Positions 8,745 to 17,855 of a DNA stretch of 64,000 nt are shown here, one piece after another. Source of the DNA: DASQHY01 sp035602605 (GTDB taxonomy: Bacteria > Acidobacteriota > Terriglobia > Acidiferrales > UBA7541); the NCBI GenBank assembly GCA_035602605.1, contig DATNLZ010000029.1, forward strand, positions 13,678 to 77,677, written 5' to 3'. The notes below the pieces were generated by a model, which worked only from the letters and a program-made list of their open reading frames with translations, did no database searches and had not been told where the DNA came from. The position numbers and the translations under genes were made by a program. Numbering within the stretch: position 1 is the stretch's first letter; every line of letters begins with the position of its first letter.

Positions 8745-9152
8745 TTAGACCAGCACGTTTTCACCGCTCATGTAAACGAAGACGCGTTTAAACTTGCCGT
8801 TCTCGAAGTAGTGAACATTGGCATTGCTCAGCTTGGTAACGTGGCCATTGGGCGCAACCAACTCGACGTTAAACTGAACGGCACACCGCTCATTCTCTAC
8901 GTCAATGATGTGGACGAAATCTTTGTGAACGCCGGTCTTATAATTCTGAAAGAAACTTTCGAACATCTTCTTTATGCCTGTGTCCCGCCCCTTGTGAACC
9001 GTAAAAGAAGATTGAATCGTGAAGATTGCATCCAGACAAAAGCAATCGAGCGTGGCGGGGAGGTTCTTAGCGTCAACATTGGCAAAATACATCTTTTCGA
9101 TCATATCGATATAGAACTTGTGGGGCTTCAACGCTGTTGTCTTGCTACCCAT
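8745..9152 (-). CDS. SnoaL/NTF2-like protein
   Basis: 135 residues from ATG 9152, which has GAGGAGG seven bases upstream. The sequence has the alpha+beta cone pattern of NTF2-like proteins: KFYIDMIEKMYFANVDAKNL (first helices), FTIQSSFTVHKGRDTGIKKM, CAVQFNVELVAPNGHVTKL and the closing strands FENGKFKRVFVYMSG. Members are polyketide cyclases, isomerases, dehydratases or pure binding proteins. First gene of the operon that continues with the methyltransferase, small protein and MFS transporter; the 207-base gap to the methyltransferase contains a short palindrome (TTGAATATTCAA near 8710) that I cannot interpret. Confidence 0.75.
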   Translation of the reverse strand: MGSKTTALKPHKFYIDMIEKMYFANVDAKNLPATLDCFCLDAIFTIQSSFTVHKGRDTGIKKMFESFFQNYKTGVHKDFVHIIDVENERCAVQFNVELVAPNGHVTKLSNANVHYFENGKFKRVFVYMSGENVLV

Positions 9153-9374
9153 ATGATCCCTCCTCATATGCAATTGTGGTTTTGTTGCGACCCCACGGGC
9201 GGCCAGCAACGCTCAGAAGCCTAGCCCCGACCTTGGAAGTTTTTACGCGGCACCGTTGCTCCACCGCGAAGGCCTGTACGGTAGCTCGCTTGACGCGCAC
9301 TAAGGTAGACATTATGTGCGCTGACGGCACCGATTCCCAAACAGTTTCCCAGCTCCGTCCTAGACAGGTGCGCT

Positions 9375-9425
9375 GTCTACAAATGAAAACATTCGTTTGA
9401 TACGCCACACTCTTTCGCTTGTCAA
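9375..9425 (-). promoter_or_regulatory. Promoter with divergent class II-like operator for the SnoaL operon
   Basis: Minus strand: TTGACA (9420-9425), 17 bases, TATCAA (9397-9402), then GAAT and GTTTTCATTTGTAGAC (9375-9390), followed by AG. The CAATTG half is degenerate (GAATG) but the 16-base GT...AC frame and position are kept. Confidence 0.5.
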
Positions 9426-9522
9426 GGAGATTCTGAGGGCGACCTCTTGCCTCCGAACCGGAGTCTCGTTTTGTCTCGCTACGATCATTGGATAGGAGGG
9501 ACCGAGCCCACTATCTTTCTGC

Positions 9523-9578
9523 TTGACAAGCGCTGCGGCGAAGTCCTACATGTAAAACAATTGTCTATGAATCGAAAC
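9523..9578 (+). promoter_or_regulatory. Promoter and class II operator upstream of cupin pair 1
   Basis: TTGACA (9523-9528), 17 bases, CTACAT (9546-9551), then ACAATT and GTCTATGAATCGAAAC (9563-9578) followed by AGG. It points to the cupin gene at 9918. Confidence 0.65.
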
Positions 9579-9917
9579 AGGAGGGCCAGAAAGATCATGC
9601 GGCTGAAAGGAATGAGTCGCGGAATCACACCTGACAGAGCTATTGGCGTCAAAACCCCATGCGACTTTGGACTGCTCCCTCCACTGCGGAGACAAAGCCC
9701 GAAGACCCGGGACGCCTGTTTTCTTACTGGACCACGCGTGTATGTCGAGGCAAGGATTCTATGTCGTCCTAGCTTTCGCTCCTCCAACATTCATTCGCGG
9801 AAATGGAGACACTCAACTTACAGCGGCTTGAGAGTCGAGGACAGAATCAAGATGACACAGATGCGTCGAGATGTCCCCGTCAATTCTAAGCATGAGTCTC
9901 AATAACTCGGAGGCCCC
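9579..9917 (+). other. Long leader without recognisable gene
   Basis: About 340 bases separate the operator from the cupin start. One open frame passes through it (from the ATG at 9568, running to 9905), but its product has no recognisable domain, is rich in Arg and Ser and lacks a ribosome site. I see no convincing gene; it may be a remnant or an untranslated leader. Confidence 0.4.
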
Positions 9918-10835
9918 ATGAGACGTCCAGCATATTGTTCTCTCGTTTTGGTTGGGTTCACTTTGGCAGCGAGTCAAAGTGTGTCCGGGCAAATAAATCT
10001 CGAACTACGAGACCGTGGCAAGGAATTCGTAGGATGGGTTCAGCCGGAGAAGATGTACTGGCGTCCTTTTGTTGTGAGCGGAATGCTTCCCGCGGAGTTC
10101 AAGTTACTGAGTGTCGACGATTCCTTGGGGGCGCGTACGTTGATTACGAGGTTGTCGGCCGGATGGAAACACCCGAAGGGTTACCACAACAAAAACGAAG
10201 AGATCTTCCTTCTCAGTGGCGACCTCACGATCGGCGGCAAGAAGATGACAAAATATTCCTATGCCTATTATCCCGCCGGATATGCTCATGGGCCGGCGTT
10301 CAGTGAACATGGCGCAACGCTGCTGCATTGGTGGGACGGAGAACCAGACTTCGTGCCGAGCAGTGCATCGAAGGCGGGTACGCGAGTCGATGAGCTGCTC
10401 GAGGACTGGAATTTTTATGAGAAGCCTTGGACTAGCCCCGACCAGTTCCCTAAGTTTGCCTCCTTTCTCCCACCTCCCGATTCACGATTGAAGTTGCTTC
10501 GTCAGGATAAGGTCACAGGTCAAATGACCTGGATCAACTGGCCGCCACCATCGCGGATTCGCACAAAGGGCCGGGTATGGGAAGTTCACACGAGCTTTGA
10601 GGAGGCGATGCTGCTCGAGGGGGACCTGACTTATGGAGAATGCCTCCCGGGAGGCGAGGTGGTTGGCACCTACACCGCCGGCGGCTATTTCTTCCGACCC
10701 GCTGGAATTCTTCATGGCGGTCGAAGTGCGCACTCCAGTTCATATAGCTTGTTCATATTTCGGTCGGGAAAATCGCTTTGGACGGATTACTTTGAAGAAT
10801 GCGATCAGCCTCGGAGCAAAGGCAACACGCAGTAA
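9918..10835 (+). CDS. Secreted DUF4437-like bicupin, type A (pair 1)
   Basis: 305 residues, ATG preceded by CGGAGG. A Sec signal peptide ends at about residue 24 (SVSGQ). Cupin half 1 shows GYHNKNEEIFLLSGDLTIG with KMTKYSYAYYPAGYAHGP closing it; half 2 shows HTSFEEAMLLEGDLTYGECL and FRPAGILHGG. The spacing of His, Glu-Glu and the final His in each half fits two metal sites. The look is that of the ChrR-like/DUF4437 cupin group, whose reaction is unknown. It is followed 11 bases later by the type B partner; the same A-B pair recurs at 27.7 and 31.0 kb. Confidence 0.8.
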   Translation: MRRPAYCSLVLVGFTLAASQSVSGQINLELRDRGKEFVGWVQPEKMYWRPFVVSGMLPAEFKLLSVDDSLGARTLITRLSAGWKHPKGYHNKNEEIFLLSGDLTIGGKKMTKYSYAYYPAGYAHGPAFSEHGATLLHWWDGEPDFVPSSASKAGTRVDELLEDWNFYEKPWTSPDQFPKFASFLPPPDSRLKLLRQDKVTGQMTWINWPPPSRIRTKGRVWEVHTSFEEAMLLEGDLTYGECLPGGEVVGTYTAGGYFFRPAGILHGGRSAHSSSYSLFIFRSGKSLWTDYFEECDQPRSKGNTQ

Positions 10836-10846
10836 AAGGAGGAGAA

Positions 10847-11812
10847 ATGACTCGTAGCTTCGTTGCAATGTTTCTTGGCCTTGTTGCGTTCATGAATCCG
10901 CGTTTAATGGCCCAAACACCTCCAAGAATCCCCGCCGGATACGCAACGGAAGGGCGAAAAGCCGCTACCAGCCAGTTTCAAACAGCGCCTGGCTTCGTCG
11001 ATGTCTCTTCGTTGGATTTGTTACCTTGGCAGGATGTGGATTTTTCGGGCACCGCAAAGGGGATGAAAACTAAGATTCTGAGCAGGGATGAAAAGCGCGG
11101 AGCTGTAACGCTGCTGACATATGCGCCGATGCGTTATGTCGATCAGGAGCGAGGTTACCACACTGCTGATGAAGACATTTTTGTTCTCGAAGGAGACCTC
11201 ACGATCGGTGACCAGAAGTTGCTCAAGTACTCGTACACGTTCGTCCCTGCCGGCATGGTACATGGCCCGGTTTCCAGTCGTGGTGGTGCGCTCTTTCTTG
11301 AGTGGTTTAATCAGAAGCCGGATTTTGTTAAGTCCAATGATAATGCACCCGGCGCTCGCGCCTACGCGGCTGTGCGCGATTGGAATTACTATAAGGCTCC
11401 TTGGACAATCGATTTCCCCCCTTTTCGCAAGGATCTCCCCGCTTTAGGAGCACGCTTGAAGCTGCTCAGGCGGGACCCTGATACCGGAGAGATGCTGTGG
11501 ATTAATGCAGCGATCCAGGTGCGGCAACGTGGCCTTCAGGCGCGGCAAGGCCTGCTGTGGGAAGTGCATCCGACCTTCGAAGAACACTTCGTGCTGGAAT
11601 ACTCTGGGGACATGGTGGTGGATGAATGTTTGCCCAGCAGAGCTGTTGCCAACAAGTGGCCCGATAGGAGCTACCACTACCGTCCTGCTCAAATTCCGCA
11701 CCTCATTCTCCGCACAGGCTTCGGCCTTATCCTCTGCCACACGGGCGGACCACTCTGGGCTGATTATTACAAGGCGTGCCCAAAAGGCGGAAAGGTGCCG
11801 GTTCCTCGTTAG
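10847..11812 (+). CDS. Secreted DUF4437-like bicupin, type B (pair 1)
   Basis: 321 residues from ATG 10847, which has AAAAGGAGGAG just before it. A signal peptide ends near LMAQTPP. Half 1 contains GYHTADEDIFVLEGDLTIG and KYSYTFVPAGMVHGP, half 2 HPTFEEHFVLEYSGDMVVDE and the end GGPLWADYYKAC. It is related to but distinct from the type A partner (about the same architecture, different C-terminus), so the pair probably forms a hetero-oligomer or acts in sequence in the periplasm. In this copy the second half is the most diverged of the three type B proteins. Confidence 0.75.
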   Translation: MTRSFVAMFLGLVAFMNPRLMAQTPPRIPAGYATEGRKAATSQFQTAPGFVDVSSLDLLPWQDVDFSGTAKGMKTKILSRDEKRGAVTLLTYAPMRYVDQERGYHTADEDIFVLEGDLTIGDQKLLKYSYTFVPAGMVHGPVSSRGGALFLEWFNQKPDFVKSNDNAPGARAYAAVRDWNYYKAPWTIDFPPFRKDLPALGARLKLLRRDPDTGEMLWINAAIQVRQRGLQARQGLLWEVHPTFEEHFVLEYSGDMVVDECLPSRAVANKWPDRSYHYRPAQIPHLILRTGFGLILCHTGGPLWADYYKACPKGGKVPVPR

Positions 11813-11860
11813 ACATGATGCTAGTTCGCCGAGAGTTTCTCCGCGTCTGGCTTCCGGCGG

Positions 11861-12028
11861 CTATTGATCTCGGGAGGTCACAATGCGCAAGAGCGCCTGC
11901 GCGGCATGCGAAATCTCGCCGCGGGAGAACTCCACACGGGAGGCATTCCAAGGCCACTTATTCGTCACGACGGCGGCAAGTTGGATCCGCTTGCCGCCGG
12001 CCGTGGGTCGTTTTTCCGCAGTTTTCAT
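11861..12028 (-). pseudogene. Remnant of an XDH-family large subunit
   Basis: A 55-codon frame on the minus strand carries QLAAVVTNKWPWNASR, which matches QFSAVVTNKGPWNASR and QFTAAVTNKGPWNACR of the two complete XDH large subunits at 33.9 and 46.1 kb at 11-12 of 16 positions. The flanks do not match, so only this segment survives. It lies directly upstream of a bicupin gene, the partner that also adjoins XDH genes at 20.5 and 36.3 kb. Confidence 0.6.
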
Positions 12029-12040
12029 GCATTTTTCCTC

Positions 12041-12097
12041 TTGACACAGAAGCCCATCGGGGTATAAGAGTGCGACCGAATTGTTATATTGTCATAA
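12041..12097 (+). promoter_or_regulatory. Promoter and variant class I operator for bicupin copy 2
   Basis: TTGACA (12041-12046), 16 bases, TATAAG (12063-12068), then ATTG and TTATATTGTCATAA (12084-12097), one change per arm from TCATA-N4-TATGA. The ribosome site AAGGAT follows immediately. Confidence 0.6.
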
Positions 12098-12106
12098 GGA
12101 TAAAAC

Positions 12107-13198
12107 ATGGTGAGAATGGGAGTGGCGATCGGAAAGAACAAGTCGAGAAGGGACTTTATCGCCCAGAGCCTGACCCTGGCGGCCACCATGGCCTCACCGT
12201 CGCTTGTCCGCGCCGCTCTGCGCGAGGCGGGGTCTCTGACCGGAATCACGTCCCCGGCGCCGGACGGCGCTTCCGATGGCGTTCCGCCTTATGAAATTCG
12301 GAGTACCGCGCGCGCCCCATGGGTTTCGATTCGGATCCTGGACACCGAACGCATGCCGTTAACCATGGGCCGTTTCGCGAAGCGGAAGCGGCTCTTCGAA
12401 GATCCGCAGACAGGATCCGCGCTAGAGTACCGGGAGCATCCCATCGGTGTGCCCGGGGCACAAGTCCACTACCACACGTTTCACGAATGGGTGTTCTGGC
12501 TCTGCGGTGATTTTAGCAACAACGAGTCCACCAGTCCCATGCAGCACATGGGACCCCTCCAGCGCTACCGGGAAGGCACCTTCCTGGATCGCCCGGCTTA
12601 CAGCCTGCACGGCGGCGAGAAGGGTCGCGAGCCTTTCATGGAATCGCAGATCGGAGGCTGCGACCTGGTCATGGAGGAGAGCGATCCCTCCAAAGGAACC
12701 CTCTACGTGGAACCGGACTCGCCCAATTACGACCCGGACTACAAGAAGATCAAACAGTGGACGGTTCCGCGTTTGATCGACACGGTCGGGGGCATGCCCT
12801 GGGAGGCGGATCCCTCGGTGCCAGGCCTATTCCACAAATACTTAGTGGATGACCAGAGCCGCGGGTTTCGAGTCATCTTGAGGCGTCTGACCGCGGGATG
12901 GACCGGCGCGCAGTCACCGCAGGCAGCTCAGTTCGCCCGAACCTACTATTACAAGCAAGCCCGTCAGTTCAATTTCGTGCTGGTCGGCGATCTCGACATT
13001 CAAACGTACCAGAAACCTGGCGAGAAGGCGGAGAAGGTCGCTTTAGGCAGGTATTTCTTCGTAGACCGCGAACCTATGAGCATGTTCGGCTTGGCGGACG
13101 GCGTGGTCAGCCAGGAGGGCTGCGCCTGGCTCGAGGTCACCTACGGGAAAGGAGCCACCGTCAGCACGACACCCATCGAGGACCCCATTTATGTTTAA
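12107..13198 (+). CDS. Tat-exported bicupin protein (copy 2 of 4)
   Basis: 363 residues. The ATG at 12107 has AAGGAT upstream; the Tat motif SRRDFIAQSLTLAAT begins at residue 13. Metal site QVHYHTFHEWVFWLCGD near residue 120, NNESTSP, YSLHGGEKGR, then the second half with YYYKQARQFNFVLVGDLDIQ and the conserved end SMFGLADGVVSQEG and TPIEDPIYV. Nearly the same plan as copies 1, 3 and 4. The receptor gene starts 48 bases after its stop, so import and this exported protein are co-transcribed from the class I promoter at 12.05 kb. Function unknown; a periplasmic metal-dependent enzyme or binding protein. Confidence 0.8.
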   Translation: MVRMGVAIGKNKSRRDFIAQSLTLAATMASPSLVRAALREAGSLTGITSPAPDGASDGVPPYEIRSTARAPWVSIRILDTERMPLTMGRFAKRKRLFEDPQTGSALEYREHPIGVPGAQVHYHTFHEWVFWLCGDFSNNESTSPMQHMGPLQRYREGTFLDRPAYSLHGGEKGREPFMESQIGGCDLVMEESDPSKGTLYVEPDSPNYDPDYKKIKQWTVPRLIDTVGGMPWEADPSVPGLFHKYLVDDQSRGFRVILRRLTAGWTGAQSPQAAQFARTYYYKQARQFNFVLVGDLDIQTYQKPGEKAEKVALGRYFFVDREPMSMFGLADGVVSQEGCAWLEVTYGKGATVSTTPIEDPIYV

Positions 13199-13246
13199 GA
13201 GGCAAGAAATCCATTGCCGGTTCGGCTTGGCCCGAAAGGAATCGCC

Positions 13247-16200
13247 ATGAACGAGCACCTTCCAACCAACGTACTGCTGTCGCGTCTCCATTTATTCCTC
13301 CTCGTGGCTGCTCTTCTTTACCTGCTGATCGGAAGCGGCGTGCTTTGCGCGCAGAACATTACCGGCACCATTACCGGCAAAGTCCAGGACACGAGCGAGG
13401 GTGTAGTGGCCAACGCCCAAGTACAGGTGAAGAATGAAGGCACCGGCCTGACCCGCACCGTCCTGACGAACAGCGAAGGTAATTACACCGCTCCCTTGTT
13501 GCCGGTGGGGACCTATACCATTTCCTTCGAGCTGCCGGGCTTTAACAAGAAAGTGATCACCGGCATCGCTCTCCAGGTGGACCAAACGGCCACGGTAAAT
13601 GCCGTGCTCGACGTGGGCGCGGTGACCCAGGAGGTCACCGCTTCCGGCAGTGCTCCGCTTACCAACACAGAGACCTCGGAAGTCGGGGAAGTGATCGGCA
13701 ACCAGCGGGTTGTGGAGTTGCCGCTCAACGGGCGGCAGTTCATCCAGCTTGCCTTCCTCAATGCCGGCGCCAGCGTGACCAGCGGTTCGTTCGACACCCA
13801 GTTGCAGTTGACCGGGCCGCGGCTCATCATCAACGGCCAGATGGAGCAGTACAACAACTACACCATCGACGGCACCGACGCCACCGACGCCTTCTATCAC
13901 ACTCTGGCGATCTCCCCTTCGGTGGATGTGATCCAGGAATTCAAGATTCTGACAAATAACTACTCGGCTGAGTTCGGCGGCTTTACCGGAGCCAACCTTA
14001 ACGTTTCGATCAAGTCGGGCACCAACACCTTGCATGGAACAGCCTACGAGTTCCTACGTAACGACAAGCTGAACGCCTATAACTTTTTCGACGACAAGAC
14101 CAAGCGGATCCCACCCTTCCATCAGAACCAGTTCGGGGCTACGATCGGCGGGCCGATCAAGCGCGACCGGACGTTCTTCTTCGGTGGCTACGAGGGGCTT
14201 CGACGGCCCAAGGCGTTCACCAACGTCGCTCAGGTTCCCAGCGAGCTGATGCGAGCCGGGAACCTTTCGGAATTTGTCGCTGCCGGCCAGAAGGTGCCGA
14301 TCGATCCGCAAACCGGGCGGCCGTTCCCGAACAATACCATCCCCGCGCAGCGCTTTGACTCGGTGGCCAAGGGTCTGCTGGACATTCTGCCCCACGTTAC
14401 CAGCGGCACGAGCCTGATCGTGGCGCGAACCGACAACCAGGTGGATGACCAGTTCCACATCAAGTTCGATCATCAGTTCACCAACAAGAACAGCTTCTTC
14501 GCCCGCTTTTCTTTTGACAACTTGAGCGATCTGCAACCGAACCTGGTGCCGCTATTCGACAGGCTGGCCACCTCCGTGGACCGGAACCTTTCCCTGTCGG
14601 ACGTTCACGTATTCACTCCTGTGCTCATCAACGAGTTTCGATTTGGTTTCAACCGCATCAGTGGTGGGCAGGCTTTGGCCGTTCCTGGATTCGATTTCGC
14701 CCGGAAGACCGGGCTGCAAGGTGTAACCAGCGAACCCAACAAGATAGGAGTTCCCCTCTTCGCCATCACCTCATTCCCCACCCCCTTTGGCAACACCTTT
14801 GGCCCGTCCTCAAGCAATATCACGCGACGCGACAATTCGTTTGAGTACGTCGATAATGTGACCTTTACGAAAGGCAAACACAATTTGAAACTCGGCGGAA
14901 AGTTCAGCCGCTACCAGTTCAATCCCAATTCCGATAGTTCGTCGCGTGGCACGATGCAGTTCACCGGAGTGTTCACGGGAAATCCCTATGCCGATTTCCT
15001 TCTGGGGTTGCCGGCCTCGGGCACCGTCGGCGTGGGTGATCTGCAGATGTATGGTCGCAGCTATCTACTGGCCGGTTACTTCCAGGATCATTGGAAGGTG
15101 TCGTCCAGGCTGACTCTCAATATAGGCTTGCGATATGAATACCTCGCGCCGGTAACGGATACAAAAGGTCTGATTGCCACTCTCGATCTACGCGACATCA
15201 CCCGTCCGCGGTTTGTAGTGACCAACTTCAATCCCGCCCTGTTCCCACCGGGCATCCTGTCACGCCTTCCGCTCCCCGCGGTGTCAGCACAAGACGCAGG
15301 GCTACCCAGTTCCCTGGTCCTCCCGACCAAACGGAATTGGGCGCCACGGTTCGGGTTTGCCTATCGCCCGTTCAATGACGACAAGACGGTGATACGCAGC
15401 GGCTACGGAATCTTCTACGCTTTTCCGTCGTTCAATTGGCCCTTCCAGTTGAAGTTCTCCCAACCCATCCGTGACACCAAGACCGTCTCCAATCCTTTGA
15501 ATGCTCCGTTCAAGGCGGAAGACCTCTATCTGGCGCCGTCGCTGGGCAACACTAGTGCCTTCCCGATGGACGTCAACTTCCGCGTGGGCTATAGCCAGCA
15601 GTGGTTCTTCAATGTCCAACGGGAAATCATGCACGACCTATTAGTGGAAGTGACCTATATCGGAAACAAGGGCACGAAGCTGATGGAAATCTACCGGCCG
15701 AACCAGGCTATTCCGGGCCCTGGACCGCTTGGGCCGCGCCGCATCATCCCCCAATTAGGAATTTTCTCCTGGAACCAATCCGTCGGCAAGTCAACTTACA
15801 ACGCCCTGCAAATGCGTCTCGAGAAGCGGGCTGCCCGGGGGCTGGGACTCGTCGTCCAGTACAACTTTGCCAAATCCTTGGATAGACAAAGCACTTTGAA
15901 TGGCACCGCTAACGACGGGGGCAATGCTCAGAACAACCGTGACTTGAATGCAGAGCACGGGCTTTCTTCCTTCGATCACCATCATCGCCTGGTGACGAAC
16001 TTCGTCTACGTCCTCCCCTTCGGACCGGGGATGCGTTTCTTCGGCTCGAGCCACGGATTTGCTAGCAAGCTGTGGGAGGGTTGGCAAGCGCAAGGCATCT
16101 TCACCGCTCAAGACGGCCTGCCCTTCACCGTTCTGGACGGAAGGGACCAGTCCAACACCGGTGACACGCAAGACCGCCCCAATCTGGTCGGGAACCCCAA

Positions 16201-16516
16201 TTCTCACGGGTTCAAGCCTAGCGTGCAGAAGTTTTTTGACACCACCGCCTTCCGACTCCAGCCCCAATTCACCTTCGGCAATGAAGGACGGAACATCCTG
16301 CGCGGACCTCAATTGTGGAACCTGGACTTTTCGCTGGCTAAGAATACCTCGATCACCGAACGGCAAAGGCTGGAGTTTCGGGCAGAGTGCTTCAATATCT
16401 TGAACCATCCGAACTTCAACTTCCCCGATCGCACGCTGTCATCTTTGACCTTCGGGCGCATTTTTTCGGCGCAAGATCCGAGAGTCATCCAGTTTGGGCT
16501 GAAGTACATCTTCTGA
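13247..16516 (+). CDS. TonB-dependent receptor, Oar-like
   Basis: 1089 residues from ATG 13247, which has AAAGGA six bases upstream. Signal peptide to about residue 35 (GSGVLCAQ), carboxypeptidase-regulatory-like domain to about 125 (ITGTITGKVQD... LLPVGTYTISFELPGF), plug with VVELPLNGRQFIQLAFLN and NNYTIDGTDATDAF, then a long beta-barrel with repeated Arg/Tyr/Phe strands, YEFLRNDKLNAYNFFD, and a terminal Phe (GLKYIF) as required for outer-membrane insertion. Typical of Acidobacteriota, where such receptors take up complex organic ligands. It follows a Tat bicupin and is the third receptor type in the window. Confidence 0.95.
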   Translation: MNEHLPTNVLLSRLHLFLLVAALLYLLIGSGVLCAQNITGTITGKVQDTSEGVVANAQVQVKNEGTGLTRTVLTNSEGNYTAPLLPVGTYTISFELPGFNKKVITGIALQVDQTATVNAVLDVGAVTQEVTASGSAPLTNTETSEVGEVIGNQRVVELPLNGRQFIQLAFLNAGASVTSGSFDTQLQLTGPRLIINGQMEQYNNYTIDGTDATDAFYHTLAISPSVDVIQEFKILTNNYSAEFGGFTGANLNVSIKSGTNTLHGTAYEFLRNDKLNAYNFFDDKTKRIPPFHQNQFGATIGGPIKRDRTFFFGGYEGLRRPKAFTNVAQVPSELMRAGNLSEFVAAGQKVPIDPQTGRPFPNNTIPAQRFDSVAKGLLDILPHVTSGTSLIVARTDNQVDDQFHIKFDHQFTNKNSFFARFSFDNLSDLQPNLVPLFDRLATSVDRNLSLSDVHVFTPVLINEFRFGFNRISGGQALAVPGFDFARKTGLQGVTSEPNKIGVPLFAITSFPTPFGNTFGPSSSNITRRDNSFEYVDNVTFTKGKHNLKLGGKFSRYQFNPNSDSSSRGTMQFTGVFTGNPYADFLLGLPASGTVGVGDLQMYGRSYLLAGYFQDHWKVSSRLTLNIGLRYEYLAPVTDTKGLIATLDLRDITRPRFVVTNFNPALFPPGILSRLPLPAVSAQDAGLPSSLVLPTKRNWAPRFGFAYRPFNDDKTVIRSGYGIFYAFPSFNWPFQLKFSQPIRDTKTVSNPLNAPFKAEDLYLAPSLGNTSAFPMDVNFRVGYSQQWFFNVQREIMHDLLVEVTYIGNKGTKLMEIYRPNQAIPGPGPLGPRRIIPQLGIFSWNQSVGKSTYNALQMRLEKRAARGLGLVVQYNFAKSLDRQSTLNGTANDGGNAQNNRDLNAEHGLSSFDHHHRLVTNFVYVLPFGPGMRFFGSSHGFASKLWEGWQAQGIFTAQDGLPFTVLDGRDQSNTGDTQDRPNLVGNPNSHGFKPSVQKFFDTTAFRLQPQFTFGNEGRNILRGPQLWNLDFSLAKNTSITERQRLEFRAECFNILNHPNFNFPDRTLSSLTFGRIFSAQDPRVIQFGLKYIF

Positions 16517-16572
16517 CGGGAGCACCTCGAATCGGACGATGCAGGGCGGCTTTCTGGAGAAGATCGAAGACG

Positions 16573-17781
16573 CTAGGTTGCTCTCCCGGAGTCCGGCCGG
16601 ACTGGGGCTGACCACTCTGCAAAAACTTCTTCTGTGTGCTCTCCGAGCAATGGCGGTGGAGCATAAACGCCTAAACGTGAGCCGTCGAAGAGGACCGGGA
16701 AGGGGATTGTTCTGGTTGATCCGCCAATCGGCAATGGCAGGTTCTGCACAAGACCTCTTCCGATGACATGCTCGTCGCTCAATATCTGAGCGTGGCTGTT
16801 GACAGGGGCACATGGCACGCCGCGCGATTCGAACTCCGTCAACCACTCGCGCACGGTCCGCGTCTTGAATATCGGTTGCAACAGTTCAGCGAGCGCCTTC
16901 TGGTTGCGAGCCCGCTCGCCGATTGTTTTGAATCGTGGATCCTCCGTAAGATCGTGACGGTCCACCGCGGCGCTCACTTCGGCCCACAAATTATCATTGC
17001 CGGCGGCTATGACGAACGGCCCGTCCAGCGCGTCGTAAGCCTGGTACGGGGCGTTATGCGGATGCGCGGATCCCATCCGCTTCGGTGGAATCCCGGTGCC
17101 CCAATACTCGCTCGTTTGCAAACCTGAAATGCCGAGGATACAGTCGAGCATGGAACAATCCAGATTGATCGGACGATGCTCGCGTGCTGCGACGTCGCGG
17201 GCTGCGAGGATACTATAGGCCGCGTACAGGCCGGCAACGAAGTCTGCGACCGGGACACCGCTCTTCGCGGGGGGCCCGTTTTCCTCACCTGTGACGTTCA
17301 TCAGTCCTGAAATTGCTTGCACAACCACATCGAAGGCACCTCGCGACTTATAAGGTCCCGTCTGCCCATAACCCGATAGAGAACAATAGACGATCCTCTC
17401 GTTCATCGCGGAGACGTGAATAAAGCCAATGCCAAGGCGTGCCAAGGTGCCGGGCCGATAATTTTCCACGATCACGTCGGCCGACGCGCAAAGACGCAAC
17501 ACCCGCCCCCTCTGCTCCGAGTCCTTCAAGTCCGCTATGATGCTGCGCTTGTTCCGGTTGAGAGCGGCGAAATTCAAGCTCATCCGGGCGCCATTGTCAC
17601 CCTCGACGATCGGCGGCCAGGCTCGTAACCCATCGCCTTGCGGCGGTTCCACTTTGACCACATCCGCACCAAGATCTGCCAGCAACAGGGTCGCGAACGG
17701 TCCTGAGACGATGTGACCGAACTCTAGAACGCGCATCCCCGACAGCGCATCGCGATTTTTCATCGTCATGCCGATACGCAT
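16573..17781 (-). CDS. CaiB/BaiF family CoA-transferase (class III)
   Basis: 402 residues; the start may also be the ATG at 17763, since neither has a clear ribosome site. The family signature is complete: MRVLEFGHIVSGPFATLLLA, LGADVVKVEPPQGD, NRNKRSIIADLK, ENYRPGTLARLG, SLSGYGQTGPY and a C-terminal RGVPCAPVNSH. Enzymes of this group move CoA from one acyl-CoA to another acid (formate/oxalate, carnitine, bile acids, mesaconate). It lies 75 bases downstream of the flavin-fold oxidase gene in a minus-strand unit that begins with a broken hyuA. Three further CoA-transferases or remnants are in the window. Confidence 0.9.
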   Translation of the reverse strand: MRIGMTMKNRDALSGMRVLEFGHIVSGPFATLLLADLGADVVKVEPPQGDGLRAWPPIVEGDNGARMSLNFAALNRNKRSIIADLKDSEQRGRVLRLCASADVIVENYRPGTLARLGIGFIHVSAMNERIVYCSLSGYGQTGPYKSRGAFDVVVQAISGLMNVTGEENGPPAKSGVPVADFVAGLYAAYSILAARDVAAREHRPINLDCSMLDCILGISGLQTSEYWGTGIPPKRMGSAHPHNAPYQAYDALDGPFVIAAGNDNLWAEVSAAVDRHDLTEDPRFKTIGERARNQKALAELLQPIFKTRTVREWLTEFESRGVPCAPVNSHAQILSDEHVIGRGLVQNLPLPIGGSTRTIPFPVLFDGSRLGVYAPPPLLGEHTEEVFAEWSAPVRPDSGRAT

Positions 17782-17855
17782 AGTCGTGCTGCACGAGAGC
17801 GGGGTAACTGCGGCATTTTAGATCCTGGCAAAGAAATGGAATCCATTGACTGCGA

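Noticed and set aside
9447..9905. A 152-codon frame in the leader of cupin pair 1
   Set aside because: Starts upstream of the promoter itself, lacks a ribosome site and is Arg/Ser-rich; not called as a gene.
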